Source: Raoultibacter massiliensis (GTDB lineage: Bacteria; Actinomycetota; Coriobacteriia; Coriobacteriales; Eggerthellaceae). From it: DNA of 64,000 nt. A program made the translations under genes and the position numbers. The notes beneath the pieces are model-generated. The model worked only from the letters and a program-made list of their open reading frames with translations. It was not told where the DNA came from and made no database searches. This document shows, piece by piece, positions 35,439 to 44,601 of this stretch. The first letter of the stretch is position 1, and every line of letters starts with the position of its first letter. Where the stretch lies: assembly GCF_900199545.1 (NCBI RefSeq), contig NZ_LT962671.1, positions 2,201,508-2,265,507 on the forward strand, read 5' to 3'.

Positions 35439-36140
35439 TTATTCCTGTTTCATATCGAACAGGATGTAGTGCGAGTTCCTCGTTGCGGAGAGAACTATCT
35501 GGCTCTCTCCGGTGATCTCGGCCGCATCTCGCTCCTGAAGCGCATGCCCGCTCACCGAGCCCAGGCCCTCTATCTGGATGAGGTAGGCCTGACGGCCCGG
35601 CGGCAGTTCATACGCAGCTTCCTTCCCGGCATCGAGACTGATAACCGAAACGTTCATATCCTGGTTGATCTTCACTGGGGCGGAACCCTTTTTCCCCGAG
35701 GCAATCTGGAGCCAGATATTCTCGCGATCCTCCCACTTGAAATCGTAATCGCCGTATGCGGGCTCGTATCCTGCTGCATCGGGAAGAATCCATATCTGCA
35801 AGAAGCGCGAGGGCTTTTCCGCATAGTTGAATTCGCTGTGAAGAATGCCCTTGCCTGCGCTCATGTACTGAACCTGACCCTTGGTCAGCGTGCGGCCATT
35901 GCCCAGGCTGTCTTTGTGCGTCAGTTCCCCGTCTACGACGTAGCTGATAATCTCCATGTCGCTGTGAGGATGGGTCGGAAATCCGCCTTGGGGATCGAAC
36001 ACGTCGTCGTTCACTACGCGCAGTGCGCCGAATTGGATGTTGTTGGGATTGTAGTACTCGGCAAACGAGAAGTGAAACAAGCTGTGCAGCCATCCGCGCT
36101 CGCTCTTGCCCATTTTGTTATGATCTATCACCTTAATCAT
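35439..36140 (-). CDS. Pirin family protein (YhhW-like)
   Basis: A 233-residue double-cupin protein like E. coli YhhW, a quercetin 2,3-dioxygenase in vitro. The metal ligands of the first cupin are visible: two His in PTHPHSDMEI and the His and Glu of GILHSEFN. The second cupin is the metal-free half. The start MIKVIDH has GAAAGGAAGG upstream and lies 8 bases inside the end of the MarR gene, so the two are translationally coupled. The pairing suggests response to a redox or phenolic signal. True substrate is not known for most of the family. Confidence 0.92.
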   Translation of the reverse strand: MIKVIDHNKMGKSERGWLHSLFHFSFAEYYNPNNIQFGALRVVNDDVFDPQGGFPTHPHSDMEIISYVVDGELTHKDSLGNGRTLTKGQVQYMSAGKGILHSEFNYAEKPSRFLQIWILPDAAGYEPAYGDYDFKWEDRENIWLQIASGKKGSAPVKINQDMNVSVISLDAGKEAAYELPPGRQAYLIQIEGLGSVSGHALQERDAAEITGESQIVLSATRNSHYILFDMKQE

Positions 36141-36630
36141 GATGTGCCTTCCTTTCGTCGTCTGCATGCCCGACTTTTCTGAGCAAGCCTACGACCGTTT
36201 CGATATCGCCATCGCTCAATGCCGCCAGCGCTTCGTCGAGCAACTCCATATGGCGCGGGAACAGCTCTTCTATGACCGCACGTCCTTCGTCGGTAAGATC
36301 GACGATGAACGATCTTCCGTCTTCAGGATTCGTCGAGCGCCGAACGTATCCTCGCTTTTCGAGGTTTCGCACCACAACCGTGATGTTTCCCCCCGTTGAA
36401 AGGACCGCCTCGACAATCGCATTCACGGTAAGCGGACCTTTGTGCAGAAGGGCTTCCATAACCTCGAATTGGGAGAACGTGAGCCCGTATTCTGCAACCA
36501 GCCTTTTGCTCTTCCGATGCGCAGTCTCGTAGCTTCTGCTCAAGGCGATGACCAACATGCCGTCGAGCCGCTCGCGCCGGGCAGATAGGTTCCGCATCGG
36601 CGCGCCGTGCTGATGTTTCGCCTCTTCCAT
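36133..36630 (-). CDS. MarR-family transcriptional regulator
   Basis: A 165-residue winged-helix regulator. YGLTFSQFEVMEALLHKGPL and VEAVLSTGGNITVVVRNLEK are the DNA-binding part, with the wing at RRSTNPEDGRSF. I start at MEEAKHQH, which has GGAAGGCGG upstream; the frame is open to 36741 without family similarity. First gene of a two-gene operon with the pirin. A perfect 14-base palindrome 60 bases upstream is probably its own operator. Confidence 0.92.
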   Translation of the reverse strand: MEEAKHQHGAPMRNLSARRERLDGMLVIALSRSYETAHRKSKRLVAEYGLTFSQFEVMEALLHKGPLTVNAIVEAVLSTGGNITVVVRNLEKRGYVRRSTNPEDGRSFIVDLTDEGRAVIEELFPRHMELLDEALAALSDGDIETVVGLLRKVGHADDERKAHHD

Positions 36631-36692
36631 CGATTCCGCCTTCCGGTGTCTTCCGATACCTTCCTTTTGCTCTGCTGCTAATTTATCACTAA

Positions 36693-36706
36693 TTAGTACT
36701 AATTGT
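36693..36706. promoter_or_regulatory. Palindrome AATTAGTACTAATT, MarR operator candidate
   Basis: Perfect 14-base palindrome, extended to CTAATTAGTACTAATTG, directly upstream of the MarR-pirin operon. Size, A+T content and position are typical for a MarR autoregulatory site. Confidence 0.65.
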
Positions 36707-36786
36707 CCATTATGATACCAATGCCGTTGCATTTGCGTCATAAAGGCATCACAGGCAGCACATATATGCTGGTGCGCGAACGGAGT

Positions 36787-37665
36787 TTAGAAAAGGGAGC
36801 CCTGCTCGGGAGGCGCTGAATACTCGTAAAGAACCTCATCGGGCCGATAATCGATGCGATGCGCCACGTAATCTTTAAGCGAGACGGCGTACACCCTTCC
36901 TTGTTGCTCCATAAGCGCAATCGTGCCCACCATGCCAACGCACGTGCCTGCAACCATCGCATCCGAAGGATTGTCCGGCTCGTTGATCGCGCAGGAGAGC
37001 ACCGACGCATCGCGACTGTAGTAGCGATCGAGGTTGATCGGCTCCGTCGGATCCATGGAAAACGTTTCCCGCACCGTCCTTCTCATGAGCGCCGCCGCCT
37101 CGGCGGGATCATGCGCCTCCGAGGTGAGCAACCGGTACTTTTCGCTTGCGCGCAGGCTTTCGTAAATGCCGGGAATCGAGCAGAGCTTCGCCTCCCATTC
37201 GCGAGCGGCATAAGCGGTCTCGCATTCTTTGAGGATCATCGCCGATCGGGCGCCCTGCTCGAGCAATCTGAGCTCGCCGCGCGCAGCGGAAGTGATCCCG
37301 ACTTTCAGGTGCCGAGGCGAAAAATACGCCAGGTACACGATGTGCGGCGTATCGTTGTAGGCGCGCTGCTGCGCGGAGATTCCTCCCCCGTTGTAGAACG
37401 AGGGGTTGAAGCCGGTCTTATCGGCGCACGCCGGACACGACGTTTCCTTGTAATCCGAGGGAAGCTCTTGGCGGTTTTCGCACATCGTGCGCTCCTGCGT
37501 CATGAGGTCGTAGGCTCCCACGCAATATCGCTCCGGATGCTTCGAGATCGTAAACGTCTGCCCCTCGATGGCGAAAACAGTGCGCGTCCCCGCCTCTAAA
37601 TCGTCGATTGCGAGGTACGGCCCGTCGAAGTTCACACCGAGCAGCGAAAGCATCTGCATTCCCAC
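36787..37665 (-). CDS. DUF2797 domain protein
   Basis: A protein of about 292 residues of the DUF2797 family, widespread in actinobacteria and of unknown biochemical role. The core VYLAYFSPRHLKVGITSAAR with RLLEQGARSAMIL is diagnostic and resembles a GIY-YIG-like fold. Cysteines at CENRQELP and CPAC may form a metal site. A GTG (37665) is spaced properly from AAAGGAA; the ATG two codons later is the alternative. Stands alone between the MarR promoter and the lar operon. Confidence 0.85.
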   Translation of the reverse strand: MGMQMLSLLGVNFDGPYLAIDDLEAGTRTVFAIEGQTFTISKHPERYCVGAYDLMTQERTMCENRQELPSDYKETSCPACADKTGFNPSFYNGGGISAQQRAYNDTPHIVYLAYFSPRHLKVGITSAARGELRLLEQGARSAMILKECETAYAAREWEAKLCSIPGIYESLRASEKYRLLTSEAHDPAEAAALMRRTVRETFSMDPTEPINLDRYYSRDASVLSCAINEPDNPSDAMVAGTCVGMVGTIALMEQQGRVYAVSLKDYVAHRIDYRPDEVLYEYSAPPEQGSLF

Positions 37666-37834
37666 AATGGTTCCTTTCCAGCAGCGCGCCGCTCTGGTCG
37701 CGCTGTTCGATGCATGCATTAAGTAATATGCGGGTTACTTTTTTTCGCTGCATATGATACCTGAGAAGCATCCATACGAAAAGCAAATCGCCAAGGAAAC
37801 AAAATCCCCGCAGATTGCATCGCGGGCTTCCCGC

Positions 37835-38386
37835 CTACTCGAACCGATCGACGAAATGGCAGATCACGGCCGCCGAAGTGGGCGTGCAAAGCTCTCCGTC
37901 GAGCTTTTCCTCGCACACGGGAATGCCGCGCGCGATGATCGCCGCCGTGGCAGGAGCGGGAATGGCAAGCTCCCCGTGGGCGCACCGCACCGTTCCACTG
38001 CCTACCTGCACGGGAGTCGCCGTGATCTCATCGGGATCGAGCGCTTCGATCGCAAGCGCTATGCCGAGAACGTTCTCTATCGCTTCGCCATTGCCGACCT
38101 CATGGAAATGGGTCTCATCGACGGCGCAACCGTGCGCCGTTGCCTCGGCTTCGGCAAGGATCCGGTAGATCGCGCGCATATCCCGCTTGACGCGCTCGCT
38201 TACCGCAAGCGCGTCTATCGTCGAAAGCACCTCGCCCAGATCGTGATGATGGCGATCGGGAACGCCCGCCTGCGTTGCGCGCTTCGCGATCACGGTCCTG
38301 CGATCGGACGGCAAGAGCGCGAACAGCTCGTCGAGAATCGCCTGCCTGCGCGCTGTTTTGGTAAAGTCGAAATGCAGCTGTTCCAT
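37835..38386 (-). CDS. larC: Short LarC-like nickel-pincer cofactor protein
   Basis: A 183-residue protein that matches the middle of LarC, the nickel insertase of the lactate-racemase-type pincer cofactor: AHGCAVDETHFHEVGNGEA and VQVGSGTVRCAHGELAIPAP are diagnostic. It lacks the usual N-terminal GISGDM segment and the whole C-terminal half (LarC2); no continuation appears in any frame before 37740. It begins immediately after the larB stop codon and ends a four-gene operon (aldo/keto reductase, larE, larB, larC). It may be a reduced functional version or a decaying gene. Confidence 0.85.
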   Translation of the reverse strand: MEQLHFDFTKTARRQAILDELFALLPSDRRTVIAKRATQAGVPDRHHHDLGEVLSTIDALAVSERVKRDMRAIYRILAEAEATAHGCAVDETHFHEVGNGEAIENVLGIALAIEALDPDEITATPVQVGSGTVRCAHGELAIPAPATAAIIARGIPVCEEKLDGELCTPTSAAVICHFVDRFE

Positions 38387-39169
38387 CTATTTGCCCGCTT
38401 TCACGTGATTGATCATATGCGCCTGGTACCCGGCACCGAAGCCGTTGTCGATGTTCACCACCGACACGCCGCTCGCGCACGAGTTGAGCATGGCGAGCAG
38501 CGCCGCCACTCCCCCGAAGCTCGCACCGTAGCCGACGCTTGTCGGAACGGCGATAACCGGGCACGACGCCATGCCTCCGACAACGCTCGCAAGAGCGCCC
38601 TCCATGCCGGCAACCGCCACGACGACGTTCGCATCGGCGATCTCGTCGGCATGGGAAAGCAGACGGTGGATGCCTGCAACGCCCACGTCGTAGAGACGCA
38701 CAACATCGTTGCCGAGCATCTCCGCCGTGATCGCCGCCTCTTCCGCGACGAACAAATCGCTCGTGCCCGCCGCCGCAACGACCACGGTCCCGTTCCCATC
38801 CGCTTCGGGAGCCGCACCCACGATGCCTATTCGGGCGATCGCGCGGTAGTCGAGCGAGGGGGCATCGTCGCCCTGGGAATGCAGGCGGTCGGCCACCGCA
38901 ACGGCCTTGTCTTCGTCGAGGCGCGTGATAAGAATCCGCTCCTGGCCCGCTTCGAGCATCGCCTGGCAGATGCCCGCAATCTGCTCGGCCGTCTTTCCCT
39001 CGCCGTAAATGACTTCGGAAACGCCCTGCCGTATGCCCCGATGATTGTCGACGGCGGCATATCCGAGCTCGGTTACCGGAGCAACCTTAAGCGCATGAGC
39101 CGCCTCGTCGGGCGACACGCTTCCTTCGGCAACCTGCGCAAGCAGGTGCCTCAAATCTTTTTGCTCCAT
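38387..39169 (-). CDS. larB: Nickel-pincer cofactor biosynthesis protein LarB
   Basis: A 260-residue carboxylase/hydrolase of the PurE-like fold that converts nicotinic acid adenine dinucleotide to the dicarboxylated pincer precursor. Family blocks: EVIYGEGKTAEQI, ILITRLDEDKA, VVVAAAGTSDLFVAEEAA, YDVGVAGIHRLL and VPTSVGYGASFGGVAALLAM. Starts 3 bases after the larE stop and abuts larC. Full length and intact. Confidence 0.95.
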   Translation of the reverse strand: MEQKDLRHLLAQVAEGSVSPDEAAHALKVAPVTELGYAAVDNHRGIRQGVSEVIYGEGKTAEQIAGICQAMLEAGQERILITRLDEDKAVAVADRLHSQGDDAPSLDYRAIARIGIVGAAPEADGNGTVVVAAAGTSDLFVAEEAAITAEMLGNDVVRLYDVGVAGIHRLLSHADEIADANVVVAVAGMEGALASVVGGMASCPVIAVPTSVGYGASFGGVAALLAMLNSCASGVSVVNIDNGFGAGYQAHMINHVKAGK

Positions 39170-39172
39170 GAG

Positions 39173-39913
39173 CTATCGCCCTTCTTTCTCGCGGGAATCT
39201 GCGGTGTCGCCAAGCCCTGCCGAATCCATTCGATGTCCCAATTTCAGCGCTACGCGATCGAGCTCGTCCTGCGTTATCCGCGTGCCTTCGGAAACCCTGG
39301 TCGCATAGCACGAAAAATTCGGCTTGTCGGCGGTTGACAGCCCGATCGTCCGCGAACGGGCACGGATGTCGTCTTTGGTCAAACCCGCTTCGCGAAGCGG
39401 GGAGATCACGCCGAGTTCCTCAAGCGCCCTGAACCCTGGACGGCGCGCGGGATCATCGCTCGCATTCGTCCCGTCGACAAGCACCGTCCGACCGTCGCGC
39501 GCCATGCGGTCAAGCACGGTGCCGAAGATGAAACGCTTGCATCGGTAGCAGCGATCCCACGGATTCGAGCATATCTCATCGCGCGACAGCACGTCGGCTT
39601 CTATCAACTCGAAATCGGCGCCAAGCTCGTCGACGACGCGGCGGGCATCATCGACCTCGAACGCCGCCTGGAATGCCGTTTTGACCATGTACGCCTTCAC
39701 GTCGACTCCCGCCCTCGTCATCTCGGCAAGAAGATACGACGAATCGCAGCCGCCTGAAAACGCAAGCCCGTAGCGCACATGCGCATCGAAGGAAAGAGCG
39801 CTCGGCCCCGCTTCTGTCCGATGGTTATCCATGCATGCCATTATTACGAAGTCGCTTCCGTGATGCAATGCGGCGCGCTGAGCGAGCGATTGCGCCGTGT
39901 TCGCACCTTCCAT
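39173..39913 (-). CDS. larE: Pyridinium biscarboxylate sulfurtransferase LarE
   Basis: A 246-residue ATP-pyrophosphatase that installs sulfur on the pincer precursor. The PP-loop is GLAFSGGCDSSYLL; WDRCYRCKRFIF and the later FSCYATRVSEG contain the cysteines of the family, the last matching the sacrificial Cys position. DGTNASDDPARRPGFRAL is also typical. AGGAGG precedes the ATG. It follows the aldo/keto reductase gene by 9 bases. The C-terminus is shorter than in the lactobacillar enzyme. No larA is seen in the window. Confidence 0.94.
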   Translation of the reverse strand: MEGANTAQSLAQRAALHHGSDFVIMACMDNHRTEAGPSALSFDAHVRYGLAFSGGCDSSYLLAEMTRAGVDVKAYMVKTAFQAAFEVDDARRVVDELGADFELIEADVLSRDEICSNPWDRCYRCKRFIFGTVLDRMARDGRTVLVDGTNASDDPARRPGFRALEELGVISPLREAGLTKDDIRARSRTIGLSTADKPNFSCYATRVSEGTRITQDELDRVALKLGHRMDSAGLGDTADSREKEGR

Positions 39914-39922
39914 ATCCGCCTC

Positions 39923-41110
39923 CTATTCGAACAGGTCGGCTGCGACGCGCATCTTATCGATGATGCCCACGCCAAACGGACAATTCGGCTCGCAGGCGCC
40001 GCATTCGACGCACTCGCTTGCCCGATGGTCGAGCAGCAGGTAATGATCGCGCAGCGTATCGGGAACGAAGCCCTGCGGAAGAGCGAGGTCGACGAACTTG
40101 TTTACTTGAGCGATATCGATTCCGCTCGTGCACGGCGCGCAATGGCCGCAATACATGCAATCGCCTTCGATCGAGCTTCGGGGTCCGCCCGCGATCACTT
40201 CGCTGTAGTCCCTCTCCTCATCGGTGGCATCCGCATAGGCGAGTGCCGCGTCAACCTGCTCGATCGAGGCCAAACCCACCGGCACGGAAGCAACCGCGGG
40301 CCGCGTCAGGCAGTAGTGGATGCACTGCGCGGGCGTCAGAGCCGCGCCGAATGGCGAGCGCGCCTCATCGAGCAACATGCCTGCGCCGAGCGCTTTCATA
40401 ACCGTAATCGCCACCCCCTCGGTTTCGCATAGACGATACAGCTCTTCGCGCCTGGCATCGATTCCCGTGAAATCGCGATCGTACGTTTCTTCGGAGAAGA
40501 GGGAGTTCACATCATCGGTGGCGGGAATCATATCGTAGGCAGGGTTGACGCTGAAGAGGATCACATCGACAATGCCCGTTCGGGCGGCCGCAATCGCGAT
40601 GTCGGTGTTGTGCGTTGAAAGGCCGATGCAACGGATGGCCCCCGACGCTTTGAGCTCTTGAGCGTACTCGAGCAGATCTCCGTTGAAAACTGCATCGAAG
40701 TCTTCGCGCTCGTCGACGTAGTGGATCATGCCGACATCGACGTAATCGAGCTGCATGCGTTCGAGAAGATCTTGAAACGACGCGCGGCACACGTCCATAT
40801 CGCGCGTCCGGAAGTATTGCCCGTCCTTCCACGCCGAGCCGATGTGCCCTTCGACGACGAAGCTTTCGCGCGGATAGTGCGAAAGCGCCCGCCCGACGTT
40901 GCTGCGCATGATTGGGTTCGAATTGTACACGTCGATGAAGTTGATACCGCCGGCAAACGCCCGATCGATGATCTCCTCGCACGCAGAGAGGGGTTTGCCC
41001 TCGAAGCCCTCGCCTCCAATGCCGACAACGCTCACCTCGATGCCGGTTCTACCCAATGCTCGTTTTTCCATGTCCTCGTCTTTCGCCTTCAGTGATTTCG
41101 TTTGACCCAT
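39923..41110 (-). CDS. Aldo/keto reductase with C-terminal 4Fe-4S domain
   Basis: A protein of about 395 residues: an AKR barrel (GRTGIEVSVVGIGGEGF, NFIDVYNS, DYVDVGMIHYVD, GLSTHNTDIA, KALGAGMLL) followed by a ferredoxin-like domain with CMYCGHCAPC and CVECGACEPNCPFG. Such fusions in anaerobes probably couple carbonyl reduction to ferredoxin-type electrons. The start is either MGQTKSLK at 41110 (AGGGG at good spacing) or MEKRALGRTG at 41071 (poor spacing); I use the first. It heads the operon with larE, larB and larC, so its substrate may relate to a 2-hydroxy acid made by a nickel-pincer racemase; this is inference. Confidence 0.92.
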   Translation of the reverse strand: MGQTKSLKAKDEDMEKRALGRTGIEVSVVGIGGEGFEGKPLSACEEIIDRAFAGGINFIDVYNSNPIMRSNVGRALSHYPRESFVVEGHIGSAWKDGQYFRTRDMDVCRASFQDLLERMQLDYVDVGMIHYVDEREDFDAVFNGDLLEYAQELKASGAIRCIGLSTHNTDIAIAAARTGIVDVILFSVNPAYDMIPATDDVNSLFSEETYDRDFTGIDARREELYRLCETEGVAITVMKALGAGMLLDEARSPFGAALTPAQCIHYCLTRPAVASVPVGLASIEQVDAALAYADATDEERDYSEVIAGGPRSSIEGDCMYCGHCAPCTSGIDIAQVNKFVDLALPQGFVPDTLRDHYLLLDHRASECVECGACEPNCPFGVGIIDKMRVAADLFE

Positions 41111-41226
41111 TGAAACCCCTGGAGCGCACTCCAAGTCAACGGCAACAACGAAATACCCACAAACGACGGCTCCGGCACGCCGTACGCCATACGCAGCCAG
41201 CGCGCCCGCAGCAACCTTGCCGCGCG

Positions 41227-42165
41227 CTACGCGCTTCCCGCGCGATCTCGCCTTGCCCTGCGGACGAGCGGCTCGATGCTCGCGATGGCGATGCCCGCCC
41301 ACACGAACGCAAAGCAAACCGCATGCGCGAACGTGAATTCTTCGCCGAACAGAAAAACGGCGGAAAGCAATGCGAGCGTTGGACCGATGTACTGCATGAA
41401 CCCGAGGATCGTCATCGAAACGCGGTTGGCCGCAGCCGAAAAGAGCAGCAGCGGAACTGCCGTCAACACGCCGGCACCCGCAAGCAGGGCGGCGAGCAGG
41501 CCGGGGTCGGAAACCGCCGTGGCCGAAGGCATTGCAGGCGTGAACTGCCATATCGCAGGAAACGCAGCTCCGATCGCCAGGATGGCGACGCCTATAACGC
41601 CCGTGAGAAGCGATTCGAGCGCCATTCCTGGCAGCGCAGGATACCCGCCGCGCTTCTTCACCGTTCCGTATATCGAGAACGTGATCGCCAAAGCAAACGA
41701 TATCCATATCGCTCCGCCGTGCGCCGCGATGAAAAACGCAACGCCTATCGCCGCAAGGGCCGTCGCGAGCTTCTGCCCCGGCGTCAAGCGTTCCTTGAAC
41801 ACGACGATGCCGCAGAAAATGTTCGCCAAAGGGCACAAGTAATAGCCAATGCTCGTTTCGAGCACATGCCCGCTGTTAACCGCCCACACATAGATTCCCC
41901 AGTTCAGCGAAACGATGAGCCCCGATGCGAAAAACGTCCTCAAAGCGCGGGCATCGCGTGCGAGATACAGAAACCGAACGCGCTTCACGAGCACGCACAA
42001 CGCGATGACGAACACCGCCGCCCACACCATGCGCCATGCAAGCACCTGAAACGCGGGCACCCCCGAAACCAGCTTCCAGTAGATGGGCATGAGCCCCCAG
42101 ATGATATGGCAGAAAAGGGCTTCGAGGAAGCCCTTCTTATCGGTGTGCTGTTCTTCGTCTGGCAA
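41227..42165 (-). CDS. rarD: EamA-family transporter RarD
   Basis: A 312-residue drug/metabolite transporter with ten hydrophobic segments. KGFLEALFCHIIWGLMPIYW at the start, LNWGIYVWAVNSGHVLETSI after the fourth helix and MTILGFMQYIGPTLALL near the end are the RarD signature. Transport substrate is unknown for the family. I choose a TTG start (after AAGGGG, six bases), because no ATG with a ribosome site precedes the conserved N-terminus. Monocistronic, on the same strand as the AKR-lar operon, 116 bases upstream of it. Confidence 0.9.
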   Translation of the reverse strand: MPDEEQHTDKKGFLEALFCHIIWGLMPIYWKLVSGVPAFQVLAWRMVWAAVFVIALCVLVKRVRFLYLARDARALRTFFASGLIVSLNWGIYVWAVNSGHVLETSIGYYLCPLANIFCGIVVFKERLTPGQKLATALAAIGVAFFIAAHGGAIWISFALAITFSIYGTVKKRGGYPALPGMALESLLTGVIGVAILAIGAAFPAIWQFTPAMPSATAVSDPGLLAALLAGAGVLTAVPLLLFSAAANRVSMTILGFMQYIGPTLALLSAVFLFGEEFTFAHAVCFAFVWAGIAIASIEPLVRRARRDRAGSA

Positions 42166-42402
42166 AGCAATCCCCTTCGTCCAAGAATATGATACCCGTT
42201 TTTCAGGGAGGCGAATCCCGCGCCTTGCAGAGGAGCTTGCCGCAAGGGCCGAACGGAGGCGAGCCTCGGAGCGCATCGGAACAGCGGCGCGCGGCGCGCG
42301 AAAAGCTTAATGATTTCCTAACACTGCCTTGACGATTTCCGAATCTCGATTTCGGATCATGGTTGCAGCACGAAAAACAAACCACGCCAAAAGGAGCCCG
42401 CC

Positions 42403-43098
42403 ATGGAAACCGTCGCGACGACACAACGAAACGAAACGTCTTCGGCATCGATCAACGCTCCGTTGCTGTTCTGGCTTTTCGTCATCGGATCGATTGCGGG
42501 GCTCCTTGTAGAAACCGTATACCACGCCATCGTCTTCGGCGGATACGAAAGCCGTGCGGGGCTTGTCTGGGGACCGTTCTCCCCCATCTACGGAACCGGC
42601 GCCGTCATCCTCACCATCGTTGCCAACCGATTTTCGAACTCGAACGCCATAGCGGTGTTCCTCATCTCCGCGCTCGTCGGCTCGGCCGTCGAATTCGCAA
42701 CAAGCTGGTTGATGGAAGCCCTGTTCGGCGCCATCGCATGGGATTACAGCGGCACGCTCGGCAACATCGACGGAAGGGTCAACCTCGCATTCGCGCTCAT
42801 GTGGGGCGCACTCGGCCTTATTTGGACTCGCATCGTCACCCCGCGCATCGCCCGCGCTTCTTGCAGGATCGATTGGAGAAGCACGGCGGTTCGCGCGGCG
42901 AGCATCCTGGGTGCCGTTTTCATGGTGGTCAACATCGCCATCACCATCCAGGCCTTCGCACGAGAAAGCGCACGGGCCGACGACCTGCCCGCGGCATCTC
43001 CGATAGATCATTTTCTCGATCAGCAGTTTCCCTCGACGTGGATGCAGGAGCACTTCGAGAACATGAGCATCTGCGGATCGGGCCTTCGGCCGCGGTAG
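42403..43098 (+). CDS. CmpB-like putative ABC transporter permease (PF06541)
   Basis: A 231-residue membrane protein with about five helices. GLVWGPFSPIYGTGAVILT and EFATSWLMEALFGAIAWDYS with NIDGRVNLAFALMWGALGL define the family annotated as putative ABC-transporter type IV; no ATPase partner is nearby and real function is unclear. AAAAGGAG lies 6 bases before the ATG. The 237-base gap upstream shows only a short A+T-rich stretch likely to be its promoter. Confidence 0.88.
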   Translation: METVATTQRNETSSASINAPLLFWLFVIGSIAGLLVETVYHAIVFGGYESRAGLVWGPFSPIYGTGAVILTIVANRFSNSNAIAVFLISALVGSAVEFATSWLMEALFGAIAWDYSGTLGNIDGRVNLAFALMWGALGLIWTRIVTPRIARASCRIDWRSTAVRAASILGAVFMVVNIAITIQAFARESARADDLPAASPIDHFLDQQFPSTWMQEHFENMSICGSGLRPR

Positions 43099-43165
43099 CG
43101 ATTCGCCTCTCGCGATCCCCTCGCATCTTCGGATCCGATCCGATCGAAGCGCGCTGCAAGAACCC

Positions 43166-44224
43166 TCAGGCCCACACCACGCACGAAGGCCGCGTGATGG
43201 GGCATCGGGCAATCTTGTTGCCAAGAGCCCCGCTTGCCCGATCGATTGCGAAGACGACCACCTCGTCGCTGCGCTCGTTGGCAACGGCAAGCATGGATCC
43301 ATCGTCAGAGAGCGCCATATGACGCGGCCAAGACCCCCCGCTCGAGTGGCGCGAGCGCAATTCGAGCGCCTCGCGTTGCCCGACGGAAAAAACCCTGATC
43401 TCGTTTGGACCCCGCACCGAAACGTAAAGGTAGCGGCCGTCGGGAGAGAACAGCGCATGGGCCGCAAGGCATTCGCCATCCGAAAAGCCGGTCGGCTTGA
43501 CCGAATGCGATGCAAGAAAACGCCACGAGGGCAGCCCGGCTCCTTCGCGCCGAAAAAGCACCACGCGGTTGCCGAGCTCTGTTACCAGCACGGTGAGCGG
43601 CAGCACAGGATGATGGGCCAACATGCGCGGTCCTTCGCCTGCGGCAACGGGCAGCACGAAGCCAGAGGCTTCTTCAAGCGACCCGTCAGGCAGCACGGCA
43701 TACGAAACGAGCGCATCGATACCCAGATCAACGGCCAGCAACGAAGAAGCATGCGGAGCGAAACCGACCATATGGACATGAGGCCCGTCCTGCCTTTCGG
43801 CAACGACGCCCGATCCCCTATGCGCAACAGGCCGAAAGCCCGGCTCGAACGTACCGTCGGCGCGCACGCGGCATCCGACTATCGAGCCGCTCTCGTAGTT
43901 CGCTCCGTAAATGCGCGCACCCGTCGGATCGAGGGCGATCTGGCAGGTGCCGGCTCCAGCGGCCCGAAACGAATCGACGAGGCGCAAAGCGCCTCCGCCC
44001 TCGATGGCAAACGAGGAAAATCGAGCGCAATCCCCTTGCTCGTTTGCAGCAAAGAGACGGCCGTTCGACAGCAGCAGAAACGAAGGGTTCTCCGTCTCGT
44101 CGTTGGTTTGCGCAACGGTGCACGCGCGGCGCACGGGATCGACATCAACAAGATAGACGCCCGCATCACCTGGGTGGGCCGTATACGACCCAACGTACAA
44201 CCGATACCCGCCGAACGTTTCCAT
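43166..44224 (-). CDS. Lactonase-family beta-propeller protein (YbhE/6-phosphogluconolactonase-like)
   Basis: A 352-residue seven-bladed propeller protein. Start GGYRLYVGSYTAHPGDAGVY and blocks PSFLLLSNGRLFAANEQ, GPHVHMVGFAPHASSLLAVD and AHALFSPDGRYLYVSVRG are typical. Members hydrolyse 6-phosphogluconolactone or other lactones; physiology here unclear. The start METFGGYR has GAGGA about 10 bases upstream. Lies 137 bases downstream of the small zinc-ribbon gene on the same strand. Confidence 0.9.
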   Translation of the reverse strand: METFGGYRLYVGSYTAHPGDAGVYLVDVDPVRRACTVAQTNDETENPSFLLLSNGRLFAANEQGDCARFSSFAIEGGGALRLVDSFRAAGAGTCQIALDPTGARIYGANYESGSIVGCRVRADGTFEPGFRPVAHRGSGVVAERQDGPHVHMVGFAPHASSLLAVDLGIDALVSYAVLPDGSLEEASGFVLPVAAGEGPRMLAHHPVLPLTVLVTELGNRVVLFRREGAGLPSWRFLASHSVKPTGFSDGECLAAHALFSPDGRYLYVSVRGPNEIRVFSVGQREALELRSRHSSGGSWPRHMALSDDGSMLAVANERSDEVVVFAIDRASGALGNKIARCPITRPSCVVWA

Positions 44225-44361
44225 GATGCATCCTCGCTTTGCTCGCCCGCGGCAACGCCGCATCCGCCTACGGCTTAAAAGGATACGCGCGTGACGAGCT
44301 CGTAAGCGAAAACCGATTCGAAACCCTTGCCGTTCGGACACCTGCAAGTAACGTGTTGCGC

Positions 44362-44601
44362 CTATCTGGCCGCCGAATTCCCACGTATATTCGCTTCGGG
44401 CATCGCCAGTCTCCCTGCTGCCGAAAGCTTCGGCACATTCGGCATCGGCAGCGAAGCTTTGCACTTCGGGCATGATGTCGCCTGGCCGGCGAGCACGCAC
44501 TTCCCATCGACCATGGCCACGGTACCGCATTCGACGCACGTTACGGCTCTTCTCCGAATCGGCCTGCACTTACCGCATGCCGGGTTGCACACTACGCACA
44601 T
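44362..44601 (-). CDS. Small Cys-rich zinc-ribbon protein
   Basis: A 79-residue protein starting MCVVCNPACGKC, with further knuckles CVEC and CPKCKASLP and a tail NVPKLSAAGRLAMPE. AAAGGAG stands six bases before the ATG. It shares the MC start and the C-x2-C-x3-L-P second knuckle with the proteins at 2599, 8403 and 11326. It lies downstream of the LuxR gene of the third Moco cluster. The tail has fewer prolines than in the others and no repeats. Function unknown. Confidence 0.82.
   Translation of the reverse strand: MCVVCNPACGKCRPIRRRAVTCVECGTVAMVDGKCVLAGQATSCPKCKASLPMPNVPKLSAAGRLAMPEANIRGNSAAR

Noticed and set aside
37754..39337. 527-residue plus-strand open frame across larC and larB
   Set aside because: Arg/His-rich shadow of the lar genes, no recognisable domain.
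41111..41836. N-terminal extension of the aldo/keto reductase frame
   Set aside because: Overlaps rarD in another frame and shows no similarity; ribosome site supports a start at 41110 or 41071.
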